From Craspedostauros australis (taxonomy: Eukaryota > Bacillariophyta > Bacillariophyceae > Mastogloiales > Achnanthaceae): a stretch of DNA of 64,000 nucleotides. Under the pieces are notes generated by a model, which ran no database searches, was not told the DNA's origin, and worked only from the letters and a program-made list of their open reading frames with translations. The DNA lies in assembly GCA_026770025.1 (NCBI GenBank), contig JAMXDE010000004.1, positions 372,001-436,000 of the forward strand, read 5' to 3'. Position 1 is the stretch's first letter. Each line of letters begins with the position of its first letter. A program made the translations under genes and the position numbers. Below, piece after piece: positions 44,027 to 55,110 of this stretch.

Positions 44027-45625
44027 TTATCCAATGCTGATGTTGGTCCTCTTGTGGCTACCGTGTTTGTGTTCATTCTCTTTCTTCTTCCGCTTCAACT
44101 GCTGTCTCAACTGTTCTTGTGGTTGTTCATTTGCTTGTTCGTTTTGTTGTAAGTGTTGCTGCAGTTGTTGCAGTTGTGGGTGAGCTGAAGGCAAAAGTCC
44201 TCTAATGAGGGACTCGATACAGTCCAGGTGGTTGTTGTGGCATGCGATATGAAGGGGAGTGTATCCATGGTTGTTTTGGCAGTTGATGTTCGCCCCACAT
44301 GATTCGATGAGGTACTTCACACACTTCAGCTGGCCATGCATGCATGCCTTATGGAGGGGAGTGTAACCAGCGCTGGTTTTGCAGTTGATGTCCGCCTCAC
44401 ATGATTCAATGAGGTACTTCACACACTCCAGCTTGCCCTTCCAGCATGCATTATGAAGGGGAGTCCAACCATGGTTGTTTTGGCAGTTGATGTTCGCCTC
44501 ACATGATTTGATGAGGTACTTCACACACTCCAGGTGGCCATTGCGGCATGCGTCATGAAGGGGAGTGTTGCCATTGTTGTCTTCGCGGTTGATGTTCGCC
44601 TCACATGATTTGATGAGGTACTTCACACACTTGAGGTGGCCGTTGTGGCATGCGTGATGAAGGGGAGTGGAGCCATTGTTGGCTTTGCAGTTGATGTTTG
44701 CCTCACATGATTCGATGAGGTACTTGACACACTCCAGGTGGCTGTTCCAGCATGCCACATGAAGGGGAGTGTCACCATCGTTGTCTTTGCAGTTGATGTC
44801 CGCCTCACATGATTCGATGAGGTACTCTACACACTTGAGGTGGCCGTTGTGGCATGCGTGATGAAGGGGAGTGTTGCCATCGCTGTCTTCGCGGTTGATG
44901 TTCGCCTCGCGTGATTTGATGAGGTACTTCACACACTCCAGGTGGCCACGAAAGCATGCCCGATGAAGGGGTGTGTTTCCATTGTTGTCTTCACAGTTGA
45001 TGTTGCCCTCACATGATTCGATGAGGTACTTGACACACTGCAGATTGCCGTTATTGCATGCGTCATGAAGGGGAGTCCAACCATTGTTGTCTTTGCAGTT
45101 GATGTTCGCCCCACATGATTTGATGAGATACTCGATACACTTCAGATGGCCGTTCATGCATGCATAATGAAGGGGAGTGGAGCCAGCATTGTCTTCGCAG
45201 TTGATGTCAGCTCCACATGATTTGATGAGGTACTTGATACACTCCAGGTAGCCGTTATTGCATGCGTCATGAAGGGGAGTCCAACCATCGTTGTCTTTGC
45301 AGTTGATGTTCGCCTCACATGATTTGATGAGATACTCGATACACTTCAGATGGCTGTTCATGCATGCATAATGAAGGGGAGTAGAGCCAGCGTTGTCTTC
45401 GCAGTTGATGGCAGCTCCACATGATTTGATGAGGTACTTGATACACTCCAGGTGGCCGTTGGAGCATGCCTCATGAAGGGGAGTGCGACCAAACCAGTCT
45501 GTAACCTTGTTGGCATCAACCCGTTTTTTCTTGCTCTTCTTGTTGTGCTTCTTCCATTTCTTCAACACCGACAAGTAACCTTCTTTGGCAGCATCAAGTA
45601 GTTGTCTGTGCGTAACATTCGGCAT
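44027..45625 (-). CDS. Ankyrin-repeat protein, copy 2, 13 repeats
   Basis: The 532-residue protein begins MPNVTHRQLLDAAKEGYLSV, matching copy 1's start, then a basic linker and 13 ankyrin repeats, each with TPLHxAC and a Leu-rich second helix (LECVKYLIKSC). The C-terminal Gln/Lys linker matches copy 1 and stops at TNISIG, just where the BTB domain would begin. Repeats are near-identical at DNA level (102-bp period), a sign of recent unequal exchange; copy 1 has only two. A protein-binding role is likely; without BTB it cannot act as a cullin-3 adaptor. The ORF is intact, so it may be a functional truncated product. Confidence 0.85.
   Translation of the reverse strand: MPNVTHRQLLDAAKEGYLSVLKKWKKHNKKSKKKRVDANKVTDWFGRTPLHEACSNGHLECIKYLIKSCGAAINCEDNAGSTPLHYACMNSHLKCIEYLIKSCEANINCKDNDGWTPLHDACNNGYLECIKYLIKSCGADINCEDNAGSTPLHYACMNGHLKCIEYLIKSCGANINCKDNNGWTPLHDACNNGNLQCVKYLIESCEGNINCEDNNGNTPLHRACFRGHLECVKYLIKSREANINREDSDGNTPLHHACHNGHLKCVEYLIESCEADINCKDNDGDTPLHVACWNSHLECVKYLIESCEANINCKANNGSTPLHHACHNGHLKCVKYLIKSCEANINREDNNGNTPLHDACRNGHLECVKYLIKSCEANINCQNNHGWTPLHNACWKGKLECVKYLIESCEADINCKTSAGYTPLHKACMHGQLKCVKYLIESCGANINCQNNHGYTPLHIACHNNHLDCIESLIRGLLPSAHPQLQQLQQHLQQNEQANEQPQEQLRQQLKRKKKENEHKHGSHKRTNISIG
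44190..45500. repeat. 102-bp tandem repeat array (ankyrin codons)
   Basis: About 13 units, one per ankyrin repeat, sharing blocks such as ATGAAGGGGAGT and TTGATGAGGTACTTC. Confidence 0.85.
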
Positions 45626-48301
45626 GTTGAGGGGATGGTCGATGGTTGCTGGACGATTGACGTTGGGCGATTGGCGTTGGATTGCCTGTCGAGGAAGTGT
45701 GTAGTCTGAGCTACCAATGGCAGAGATATCGATGGTGTGTCTTCAATAGCTTGTATTAGTATGAGTACCATGCGCTGTGTGATGAATATTAGTATGCGTG
45801 GCAATTCGATGTCTGTTGTTGATGTGCTCGAGTATGGGATTGAGTGGTGTGTGTTGTTGTCTTGCCCGCATGATCTTCTCTCTCTCTCTTTGTGGTTACC
45901 TGTGTTTGCCTCCGCTTGATCGCACCCTTCTGGTTCGTGTCGTTTGAATCCTTCTGTTCCCATCCATCACGAAAATGCGCGTGGACAACAAGAAGAAAGA
46001 AGGAACGAGGAGGACGCACAATAGTTGGAAATCACACAGAACACTGTGGTGTGCTCAAGAACCTGACGTATGCACGACAGACGACCAATGTCTACCCAAA
46101 GTAGACACAAGGGTAGACTTCTGAAAATGCAGTCTCGAGTTTGATTAGCACAAAAGTGTACATCGTACTTAGGCACGCACTCGGTTGCACTGCTCCATGT
46201 CAAACGTATACTTCCATCGCATGTTCGTCCACCATAAAATCACCTGAACTTCTTATCGTAGAGTATACTTGATGGCAAAGAGCATCAATGGCCTCCTTCT
46301 CATTGCTACATCCGCACTTCTTCCAACAATTGACATCGTTGAATGGAATAAGAAGCATGCCAGTGATTGTGAGATGCCTGCTTCAAGGCTGGCCACTGGT
46401 CGGAAACAAGTAATCAAGACATCTATGCGATTCATGATGTCGATAGTGTCGAAGAAGTTTACAATCAGAGTTCTATCTTCGAATGCTGGGCATGTAAGGC
46501 ACCACCCGGATCGGTCAACATTGATCGTGGCATTGAAACTACTATAAATGTGGAATAACTTGCACTGCACTCACTTTATGACATTTGACAAGCGAGCCGT
46601 TTCGAATGTTGGTCACGGATATTCTCTACAAGTTTCCTCTTTGTTGCCAGACTCTCCATACTAAATACAATAGAGAGAGATGCCATGGCAGAAATGCAAT
46701 ACCCTTTCTGCATGCAATCACCAATTGATGAGTTGTGTTCCAAATCACAAGATATGCGAAGCACGACGGGTTCCACTCTATCCTGATACCCCCTTTGTCA
46801 CGTATAATAGCTGGCTGTGGTCGTAATTGCTTGAGACTGTCACTGATTCACAGGCGCAGCAAATGTTCGTAGATTCCCTGTGGCATCGACATTGTCGATG
46901 TGAGATTGCATGATTAGACGACCACATGACCGCATGGGAAAGTGCGTCTGAGCAGGTCTTGTTGCTAACACACACCACATCACACCTAACAGGCAATACA
47001 AGCCCACCACGTTGTAGTGCCGAACAAACATGTCCGTCACAGAATTTGTTCCTTGCTGATGGTCATTATGTGTGGGCATTGATGGTACCGGAGATACACG
47101 CAATGACAAGTAATTGTTGTCACAAGCACCTGTTGTGACCATGACAAATGTCTTGTAGTCGTGCATCTGCGAACAAGATTCCAGCTTGGCACATCAATGT
47201 ACAGAAAGACGGTCATTCTTCGCCGACACCAGTTTGTACAGCGACCACCACTTCTGTCCGTTACCATCGAACCAGTGTCAAGTTCATGCACGCGTTGTTG
47301 GAGAATGGCTGTCTGCTACTTCGTGTTTCTTGGACGCGTGGAATGTCAGTGTGCCGCGCCTTTCCAACACACTGCGTGGGGAAGACGATGTCGTTGCAAC
47401 ATCCGACCAAAGTCGTACCTCCGTCGGATCATGTCATCTCAACAACCAACCTACGTCATCTGATGTCCGATCAATGTTTGACCAATGTAAGACCAATGTT
47501 ACCGTAAAGTATGACATTGCGGTGACAGGTTTTTTCCACGTTTCGAAGGCTCAACTTGCCACCCCCCTCTGCAGTCACTGAGTATGATTAGTTTGCAACT
47601 AGACACATAGAATAACCAAGGAAGGCCTCCCCTATCACGTAATGGCGCTTTTGGTGCCATTAATATTATAGTTATCTCTACAGAGGGTGTCTAAATTTGC
47701 GTGATTAGCCTTAGTTCTAGCAAAAATGTCAATAACGGTTGTAACATGTCAGACATACATCATACTGATGTATGATGTTTGTCGGCTGATTGCATACTGA
47801 CGTCGGATGTTGATCAGCTTGCTGTGCATGCTGGTCCGACCAACGTCGTACGACGTCGACTGGACCCCATAGCGACGTGACTGTTTGCCACAACAACGCA
47901 CTTGTGTCTGTCTTGTGCGGAAACATGCCTGCATACACAACATCAACGAAGCAACGATGTTCATCATCCTCGTGCCAACAAACGAGCTGCCCTTGCGTGA
48001 GACATGTCCGTTCTGTTGCTCACCAAAGAAGCACAACAGTTAACCATCCACATCTCGCCATCACTGCAGCGGAGGATTCGCCACTCACAAGGTCGAGCAG
48101 AAACTGGCATTCTCTTGCGGTTTGATATTCGATGGCAGTCATGGCAAACCAACAGAAGTAAAAGTGCTTTATCTTTACGACCATTTGGTTTTTTGTTTTC
48201 TATCAATAGTCATAGGTCAGCAGTGGTGGGCGACCCCTGTTTGCGCACGTCATTTCGGCGCAGAACGGGGGTTGCTCAGGAAGACCTGAGCTGCGCACGT
48301 G
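45626..48301. other. Gene-poor region, 2.7 kb
   Basis: Upstream flank of ankyrin copy 2, then sequence with no supported gene. Many frames exist but are short and overlap on both strands. It contains a hairpin at 47,641 and clustered ACCAATGT and GACGTCG-like motifs at about 47,460-47,870. Confidence 0.5.
47641..47661. repeat. Short inverted repeat
   Basis: AATGGCGC and GTGCCATT form an 8-bp stem with one G-U pair around a TTTTG loop. Confidence 0.6.
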
Positions 48302-49078
48302 TGTCAGGAATCGGGGGTACGACTTTGCAAAGATACCGTATTCTGCCGCAGCTCCCATGAGGACTGACTGGAACCGGAATGGTATTAAGTGCACAAATAC
48401 CCACGATTGCCGCAACCCCCAATAGCATCTCCCAGACAAACCGCAACCTAGCAATCGACCAGTTGCACTCGGACAGCCCAATGGCCTTACCTGTCTTATG
48501 CGACATCCAAGCACCCTCATCCAGTGGCCTACTCGGCCATGTCCCGATAACGGTCGGGAACCGAGAGATCTATGACGATGGCAACACACCAGCCCTGAGT
48601 GAATCGAATGAGCGCGACAACCAATATATCTGAACAAGTCGACGCGTCCCTGAGAACCTAATGTGAGAAAGCGAAACAGAGGCGATCCCTATTCACCCAA
48701 GACCACGATCCAGATGACAATAAGTTCCAAGCATCCTAAGGCAACCATCGAGATGACCGGAGGGAGGAACTGAAATGAAGTGGGACCAGTGAGGTGACAG
48801 GAGACCGAAGGAGAGGTACCTACAGGTCTACGAGTATGAACTTGACGAATGTAGGTGCTCTCCAATCCTCAGCCAAGCAAGCGATGAACCACGATGAAAG
48901 CAAGATGAAGATGCAGACGAAAGGAGCCAAGCTAAAGGGTGTAACCTCGGGTGGCTACTGCAGATCATGCTTGTTGTGAATTGGAATCGAAAGGAGATGA
49001 GCATGTTGTGCTCACAGTTCTAAAACGGTACAGACTGATAACAGATTAGTCTACTACTATAACCCCGGATTTCCAACA
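48302..49078 (+). repeat. E1 5' LTR
   Basis: 777 bp, TGTCAGGAATCGGGGG to GGATTTCCAACA, canonical TG/CA ends. Its ends match the E2 and E3 LTRs in reverse orientation; the middle is diverged. Confidence 0.88.
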
Positions 49079-49090
49079 CGTTTCGAAACG
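49079..49090. other. 12-bp palindrome at the primer-binding position of E1
   Basis: CGTTTCGAAACG directly follows the LTR. A usual primer site would begin TGG; none is here. E2 has the same palindrome at the same place. Confidence 0.75.
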
Positions 49091-49159
49091 TTACGATTGA
49101 AATCCAACGTTTCCATCACCCACCAACACAGCAACAAACACCACCACCACCAAGTCACC

Positions 49160-50189
49160 ATGAGTTCCTATCTTCGCAAGAGCGACCGCGTTGTCATCTT
49201 CGACGGCAAGCGATCCAGCTGGACGGGTTGGAGCATCAAGTTCCTAGCTCGCGCCGCAAGCAAGGGCCTTGAGGACTTGTATCTCATGGATCTAGACAAG
49301 GTGGAGGTGAAGCCAGCTCCCTTCGGCCCCAGCGCCCTCATCTCCGATGTGAAGATCGAAGAGGGTGAGTCTATCGCGAAGAAGATAGCCTCGATGACTG
49401 CTGAGGAGAAGGAGGTATACAAGAATGGGCTGGCCAAGTGCGCGTTTGAAGAACTGACCATGGCGATCAACCATGAAACTACGGAAGGCGATGTCGCCTT
49501 CATGGCTGTGGTGGGAACCAAGGGTGGACCCACTGAGAGTGGAGACCCACGCAAGGCGTGGAAGGCCCTTGAACGCATCTACGAGCAGCGTACTGCGCCT
49601 GTCAAGGCAAAGTTGTTGGCTCAACTCAACGGGATGCGGTTGAAGAAAGGCGAGCACCCAGACACGTTCCTAACTGAGATGGAAGTGCTGCGTAATCGCC
49701 TCGGTAGTACTGGCATCAAGATGGATATGCAACAGTACCACATGCTCGTACTCAACGCCCTCGGAAGGGAATACGAGACGGACGTCAAGCTCTTGGAGCT
49801 CAAGTTCGACGGTATGGAGGACACCATGACCCTCGAAGACATCCGCGAGGCTGTCAGCGCCACCTACGACGGCCGACACCTCAAGCTCGGCGGCAACAGG
49901 CGTGAGAGCAACAGTAACAGGGAAGAGACTGCATTCGCTGCAGTAGGAGGCTTCAAAGGTCACTGCCGCAACTGTGGCGCCTACGGCCACAAGAAGGCAG
50001 ACTGCCGCTCCGCCCCCAAGAAAGGCAACGGCAAGAACAAGAAGAGTGGCCAAGGAGACAACAACAGCAAGCCCAAGTTCAATGGGGAGTGTAAGTACTG
50101 CGGTAAGAAGGGACATAAGATCCTACAGTGCTTCAAGCTGACGGCAGCCATGAAGGAGGCAGACTCGGCCAACGTGGCGACTGATGGAA
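49160..50189 (+). CDS. E1 gag
   Basis: Starts at ATG 49160 (CACCATGAG; MSSYLRKSDRVVIFDG). The capsid region (WTGWSIKFLARAASKG; AWKALERIYEQR; LKKGEHPDTFLTEMEVLRNR) fits copia UBN2-type gag. Two CCHC zinc knuckles follow, CRNCGAYGHKKADC at about residue 269 and CKYCGKKGHKILQC at about 311. After VATDG the frame runs into the E2 LTR and stops at 50,233; the native continuation is at 55,930. Product packages element RNA into virus-like particles. Confidence 0.9.
50184..50189. repeat. E2 target-site duplication, left copy
   Basis: ATGGAA, matching 55,930-55,935. Six bases is one more than most copia elements. Confidence 0.75.
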
Positions 50190-51008
50190 TGTTGGAAATC
50201 CGGGGTAACCCAGTCTCTAGTAGTAGTATCTGATTACCTATTCCTGTTGTTGCATTGTTGGAACTGTGAGTACAACATCTCCATCTCTTTCAATTCCATT
50301 TGCCATAACATACATAATCCACAGTAGCACACAGTCTTGCCCTTGCTCATGTAGTGCTGTCTCCTGCTTCATCATGTCATGCATCATGCACTTCATGTAC
50401 ATCTCATCTTGCAGTATCGGTGCATCTTATCATTCATCTCAGATATTCCATCTCCTGCTCTCTGCATGCATCTCATCATGCATTTCAGTAGTTTCATTTC
50501 GCTCTACGCTCATGCAGTACATCTCGTAGTCATCTGGGTATCTCCTCACAGGTTTCGTATCGATCGATCCCACATCGTCCTCGATTCCTCAGAATTCCTC
50601 TCACACGACCATCATGTCACCTGTCGTTTCTCTTTCGTGCTCTTGGGTGACTGGGGGATCGCCTCTGTTTCTCCTTCTCACCGTTTCTCCCTTTCAGGTG
50701 ACTCCGGTGTGTCTCTGTCCGTAGAGGCGCGTCGACTTGGTTGGGATTTATTGTTCGCGTTGTCCATAGTTGTTGGCCCATGCGCGGATGCATCCCTAGT
50801 GGTAAAATCATAGGTTCGCCCTTACTTCCATGACGGACCGTGGACAGACCCTGTGATGCAAGACACGATTGGTTGCGTGAGGTGGGACAGGCTTACAAGG
50901 CTGTCCGAGTGTGATCAACAATGTTGAATCCATTGAGTCGTGAAGATATTATTGGGAGGTGCGGCAATCATGGGTATCTTGACAAAGTCGTACCCCCGAT
51001 TCCTGACA
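50190..51008 (-). repeat. E2 3' LTR
   Basis: 819 bp; read on the minus strand it runs TGTCAGGAATC to GGATTTCCAACA. Small open frames inside it are duplicated exactly in the other LTR and are not genes. Confidence 0.9.
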
Positions 51009-51020
51009 CCCTTCCATTGT
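51009..51020 (-). other. E2 polypurine tract
   Basis: AATGGAAGGG on the minus strand abuts the 3' LTR; E3 has the same. Confidence 0.6.
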
Positions 51021-51122
51021 CGCATCGACAATATATCATTCTGACTCCACACTCTCTTGTCTCCCATCACCACCATCCTTCTCGCCATCCCATCAGTCCA
51101 TTGCCGACTGCGGCTGGATGAT

Positions 51123-51290
51123 ATCGCTCTTGTGTCTGTCACATATCTTCTTCTTGGTGTTCTTTGTGAACCCTGTCTGCGATGTTGTCCTCTGAACGTA
51201 CGAATCGGGCTCTAGCCTCTCTGTTCGCAATCAGCTCTCGAATGAATCGATGTCGTATGTCGATGTGTCTCGTTCTCGTTGCTTCCGCTC
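51123..51290 (-). pseudogene. E2 RNase H remnant
   Basis: On the minus strand ARTRHIDIRH and RSEDNIAD align with the end of E1 and E3 RNase H; stops and changes follow. Confidence 0.75.
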
Positions 51291-51949
51291 GTCAGGATCC
51301 ACATGATCCTAGGACTCCTCAGGCGTACGTAGACTCAGCATCATTTCGGTGTTGATGTGCTCGAATCTCTCGCTGTCGCGCGCTCTCTCTCTCTCTCATC
51401 ATCATTATCCTGACTTGCAGCGATGAAGTCGATCGCTCTCATCCTTCATTGGGAAGTACCGATCCTCATGCTTGCGACGTTGTTGTTGATGATTGACCCG
51501 TCTGTTTCGAAGTTGGGCCTGTCTGTTGCCACTGGAGCGTTCATCGTCTCCCGTTCAGTTGTGTAGCCATCGTTATCTCCTGATTCTGATGCTTTGTTCG
51601 CCACCCTTGTTGGGCGTTCGCATATTGCGGTCAGCTGCCAGCTCTGCCGTCGAGTTTCTTACAACCGTGTCGTCGATCGCCTCCATCCTTCATGGTGGAT
51701 AGCATCGATTCATCATGCTGCAGCTTCTCTGTCATGGGAGTTGTTGGTGGCCTCCTGCCAATCCTTCTTCATTCATCTGGGGTTTCTCCCTTCCGGATCT
51801 GTCATTGGATTCTTCATCCGACATGCCCGCGTCTCTCATTGATCGTATATCAATGCGTCTTGGCTCACTGTATCTGGAGTCCGCCCTTCATGGCTCTCGC
51901 TCTCATAGCTGTGTCCTTTCCAGATTCGAGCCTCTCTCGTAGACTTCAT
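51291..51949 (-). other. Unassigned E2 interior
   Basis: No reverse transcriptase or RNase H motif can be read here on the minus strand; composition resembles the rest of E2. Confidence 0.5.
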
Positions 51950-52140
51950 GCTCGTTGCGCACCGATCTCATCTCTCTGCTTGTCGTATCTCGCCGATCAT
52001 TCGGCGTCCGGTTCCTCTTGATCATCTGCCATGCTCATGCTGTGGCCATATCGCTGAACCTTTCCGTCATGGCCTCCTGCCATTCATTGCTCTTCTTGGG
52101 ATCCACATGACCCCGTCATTTGTCACTTGTGGTCGGACCC
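51950..52140 (-). pseudogene. E2 reverse transcriptase N-terminal remnant
   Basis: Minus-strand reading gives WRHVDPKKSNEWQEAMTERF and IKRNRTPNDRRD with stops, aligning with E1 (WDHADPEKRKKWREAINKEF; IKRNRMPRDRR). Confidence 0.75.
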
Positions 52141-52445
52141 GGCATCATTGCGACATTTGCTTGCTCGGATCCCTCTTCGTCTTGTATGTAGTTCAATGCT
52201 TGGTTCGCAGCGATGAAGTCACCCAGGCTCATCCTCTTATGAGTGGTGTCAATCGTCATGCCTGCGATATCTCTGTTGAATGTTGACTCGTCTGTGTGAA
52301 AGTTGGGTCCTCATGTCGCCGGTAGTGTGGTAGTCATCTCTCGAGTGGTTTCATATCCCTCATCATTCTCCGATTCTGATTCTCCACTTGATCCAAGTTC
52401 TCGCTCCTTCTTTGGATGGGTGTACTGTTGTACCCGCAAGACCAC

Positions 52446-52898
52446 TCAGCATCCTCGGCATGTGCACGACAGGTTCTGCGATTGGGACTGTGTTTGGTGC
52501 GTTCTCGACCAAATCGTCTCGTCCCGTCTCATCGTCCCTTCCGGGTTCATCGTCGTCGTCATCGTACGATTCATTTCCCCTTGGGTAGGGAGCAAGTCAT
52601 CTTGCCCACGAGCAGCGTCTCTTATATGTATATCTTCTCCGGCTCTTCTGCTCTGATCAGCGTCGTCGGTCTCCATGCTTCGGATGGTATCCGCACGTCG
52701 CTCCCAAGTCACTCTTCTATCTGGGGAAGTCATCCCTGAAGTAGAGTCGTCATCTCCCAGGTCTATCAGTACTGACCTGCTGGCATTCTCAATACTCTCG
52801 AATTGCCCATATGACTGATCCATCCATGTCACGTTTCTCGTGATTAGGATACTGGTCACCGCCAGGTTCACTGTGCGGTCCATACCGCTTGCATGCAA
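52446..52898 (-). pseudogene. E2 integrase C-terminal and linker remnant
   Basis: SILITRNVTWMDQSYGQF and ARGQDDLLPTQGE match the E3 integrase end and linker. Immediately upstream is the Cys-rich region, so protease and the integrase core are deleted. Confidence 0.8.
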
Positions 52899-53903
52899 CT
52901 CCTGTGTCCAATCAGCATCTGTTGGATAGGAGTGAGGTTGCTGTTCTCCAGCATGTCGTTGATTGCGTGCACGTTGCGAGCCACGTCGAGTGCGCTCCGC
53001 ACGCCAATCTCATGCATTCTGTAGTGTAACGCGCGTGGATATGCGCATCTGCACAGTCGACTTTCGAAGTCGTCAATCGCATCGTAGCAGATCCTCGAGA
53101 CCTCGAAGCGCACATCGTTGGCAGTCATCATGTTGCTCAACGAGTATCGACATAAGAGGCAGATCGGACCTGCGTTCATGAGCAGTCCTCTGCGCTCCTC
53201 CCTTTTCGCTTTGGTCCGTGGGATTGTTCCTCTTGGGCCGTCCGGAATCTGGGTGAGGACTGCAGTTTCTTGGCAGTCCATTCACCATGCATTCAATGGT
53301 CCGCGCTTCAAGCGCAACGGATACCATGCGTTGTTCATGCCCTGGCGTGACGCCTCTTCGGTCTTCCTGTCGAAGTAGCTCCAAATTAGGGTGAGATATT
53401 GTACCAGCTCATGGATAGTGCTGTCAATCTCCTTGTCGGCGTCCACTCCGGTCATTGTCATTTCGTTGACGCTGACGTCCTTTCTCTTCATCATTGGATG
53501 GAAAGAGTTCTCGGTTGATCAACTCCTCGTGGTCGATCGTAGACCTGTAGTAACCGTACACTCCCGGAGTGTACTCGGCTATCGCCTCCCTAGTCCACTC
53601 GTAGTCGTTGACTGGTGTTCCGCTGTCGAAGGCGGAGGCCCCATCATTGTCGATTGTCACGAGCCCCATGTAGTTCATGATTGCGTTGCCGTCGCGCATC
53701 ATCGCGTAGTTGCCGATGGTCACATTTTTGTTGTTGTTCGCGATTTCGGTGATGGACACGAATTTCGTGTTGGTCACAATTTTGATGCCGACCACATTTT
53801 CGTTGATGGGCATGGACATCGGCTCGTCGTTTGCGATGAGAGCGATGTCATCCATCCCGTCCATCCCGTCTGTCGCGACCTTGGCCGACCCGGCTTCCTT
53901 CAT
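52868..53903 (-). pseudogene. E2 gag-protease connecting region remnant
   Basis: Aligns with the E1 region between knuckles and protease: MKEAGSAKVATDGMDGMDD (53,903), LKRGPLNAW, GPICLLC, VRFEVSRICYDAIDDF, RALHYRMHEIGVRSAL. Split over three frames. Two of the four E1 zinc-type Cys are lost. Confidence 0.75.
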
Positions 53904-55098
53904 CTCACTATCGTGGGCATCGCGGTTAGGACGGTTGCTCCTGAACCGATCGATCCGTAGTCAACGCTATCTCGCTCTCACCGCTGTTGCCTCGTGCGCA
54001 CTTATAACCGTTTTTGATACGGTGGCGGTCGTAGATGAGGCTCACAGCTCCGCGGATGTTTTGAGTCATCATCTTCATTGATGGCAAGGATACCTCCTGT
54101 TCCTCGTCTTTCGTCTTGAGTTTGGGATCGAAGCGCGGTGGGACCTCCTGTCCAGCTTTGTTACAGCGCTTTCCCTTCTCACCGCAGCATACACTTCCTG
54201 TGTTGCTATTTTCGTTGTTGTCGCCAATTCATGGCTGGCAGATTGCATTCTTACCTCCTCGATCATATCGCAGTAGGGATCGCAGCCAACACTCGAGCTC
54301 CGTATCACACAATGGCAATCGGCGCCATGTGATCGTCTTGATGCTTCCATTGCTGCTCCTCACGTCACTCTTGATATGATGACGACTATGGGCCACGCCC
54401 ATCTCTGCGTAGATCTTGATCATTCTGGATCGCGCCGCGTATGCCATGCGAGCAGATGTTCAGCATCGGCGATCTGTGTTGCTCCTTATCCATCTTGGCT
54501 TTCATATCGACCGAGTGGATCTGAGCTCGCTCCGTGCCTTGCACGGGTAGGTTGGAAGCTCTCATTGCTTCCTCGATTGCATCTCGTTGAGCTCCTTCAG
54601 CTATCTCGCCTTCATAGCGCAGTCTGCTGAATACGATGCATCCGAGAGCGTGGTCTGCTGCGTCTGAATCTCTTCTTGCGTGCAGCTTGCTCTCGTACTC
54701 CAACACAGCCTCGAAGGTCTCCGTGTGCCTTCCTCGACTTCATGGTCCCATGACCATGGACAGTTCTTCCAATGCGCGTGTTCCGAGCGCCTCCTTGCTT
54801 CCAGCAATACTTGTTGTGCTTGTAGTTGCTTCAGCTGCGGTCTCCACTCTGCTGGTGGACTCGCGGTGGTGCTCGATTCGATCATCATCGTCTCGACATC
54901 GTCGTTCATGTGGGGGTTGCCATGCCGTTCTTGGCGTCCATTGACAAGGAGCGTCATGCTCCAGAACCTCTTGTTCTCCTCTCTCTTGACACAGGGGACC
55001 ATTACTTGCGATGGTCCTGGGTGTGGTTGATGGTCATGTCGACGATGATGATGTGGGCTAGTGTTGGTGGTGGTGGAAACGTTGGATTTCAATCATCA
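53904..55098 (-). pseudogene. E2 gag remnant
   Basis: Begins with a leader similar to E1 and a short TNIRGAVSLIYDRHR-like match to E1's DIREAVSATYDGRH; the rest is heavily diverged with stops, and both CCHC knuckles are absent. Confidence 0.65.
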
Positions 55099-55110
55099 CG
55101 TTTCGAAACG
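55099..55110. other. 12-bp palindrome at the primer-binding position of E2
   Basis: CGTTTCGAAACG, same position relative to the 5' LTR as in E1. Confidence 0.75.

Noticed and set aside
44190..45500. Regular repeat array considered as CRISPR or satellite
   Set aside because: The 102-bp period is coding ankyrin repeats, with no spacers of unrelated sequence.
50266..50813. Open frames of 87 and 144 codons, present again at 55,187-55,734
   Set aside because: They are inside the two E2 LTRs; the exact duplication reflects LTR identity, not a gene pair.
52868..55098. Minus-strand frames in E2 as host genes
   Set aside because: They align piecewise with E1 gag-pol in different frames and are remnants.
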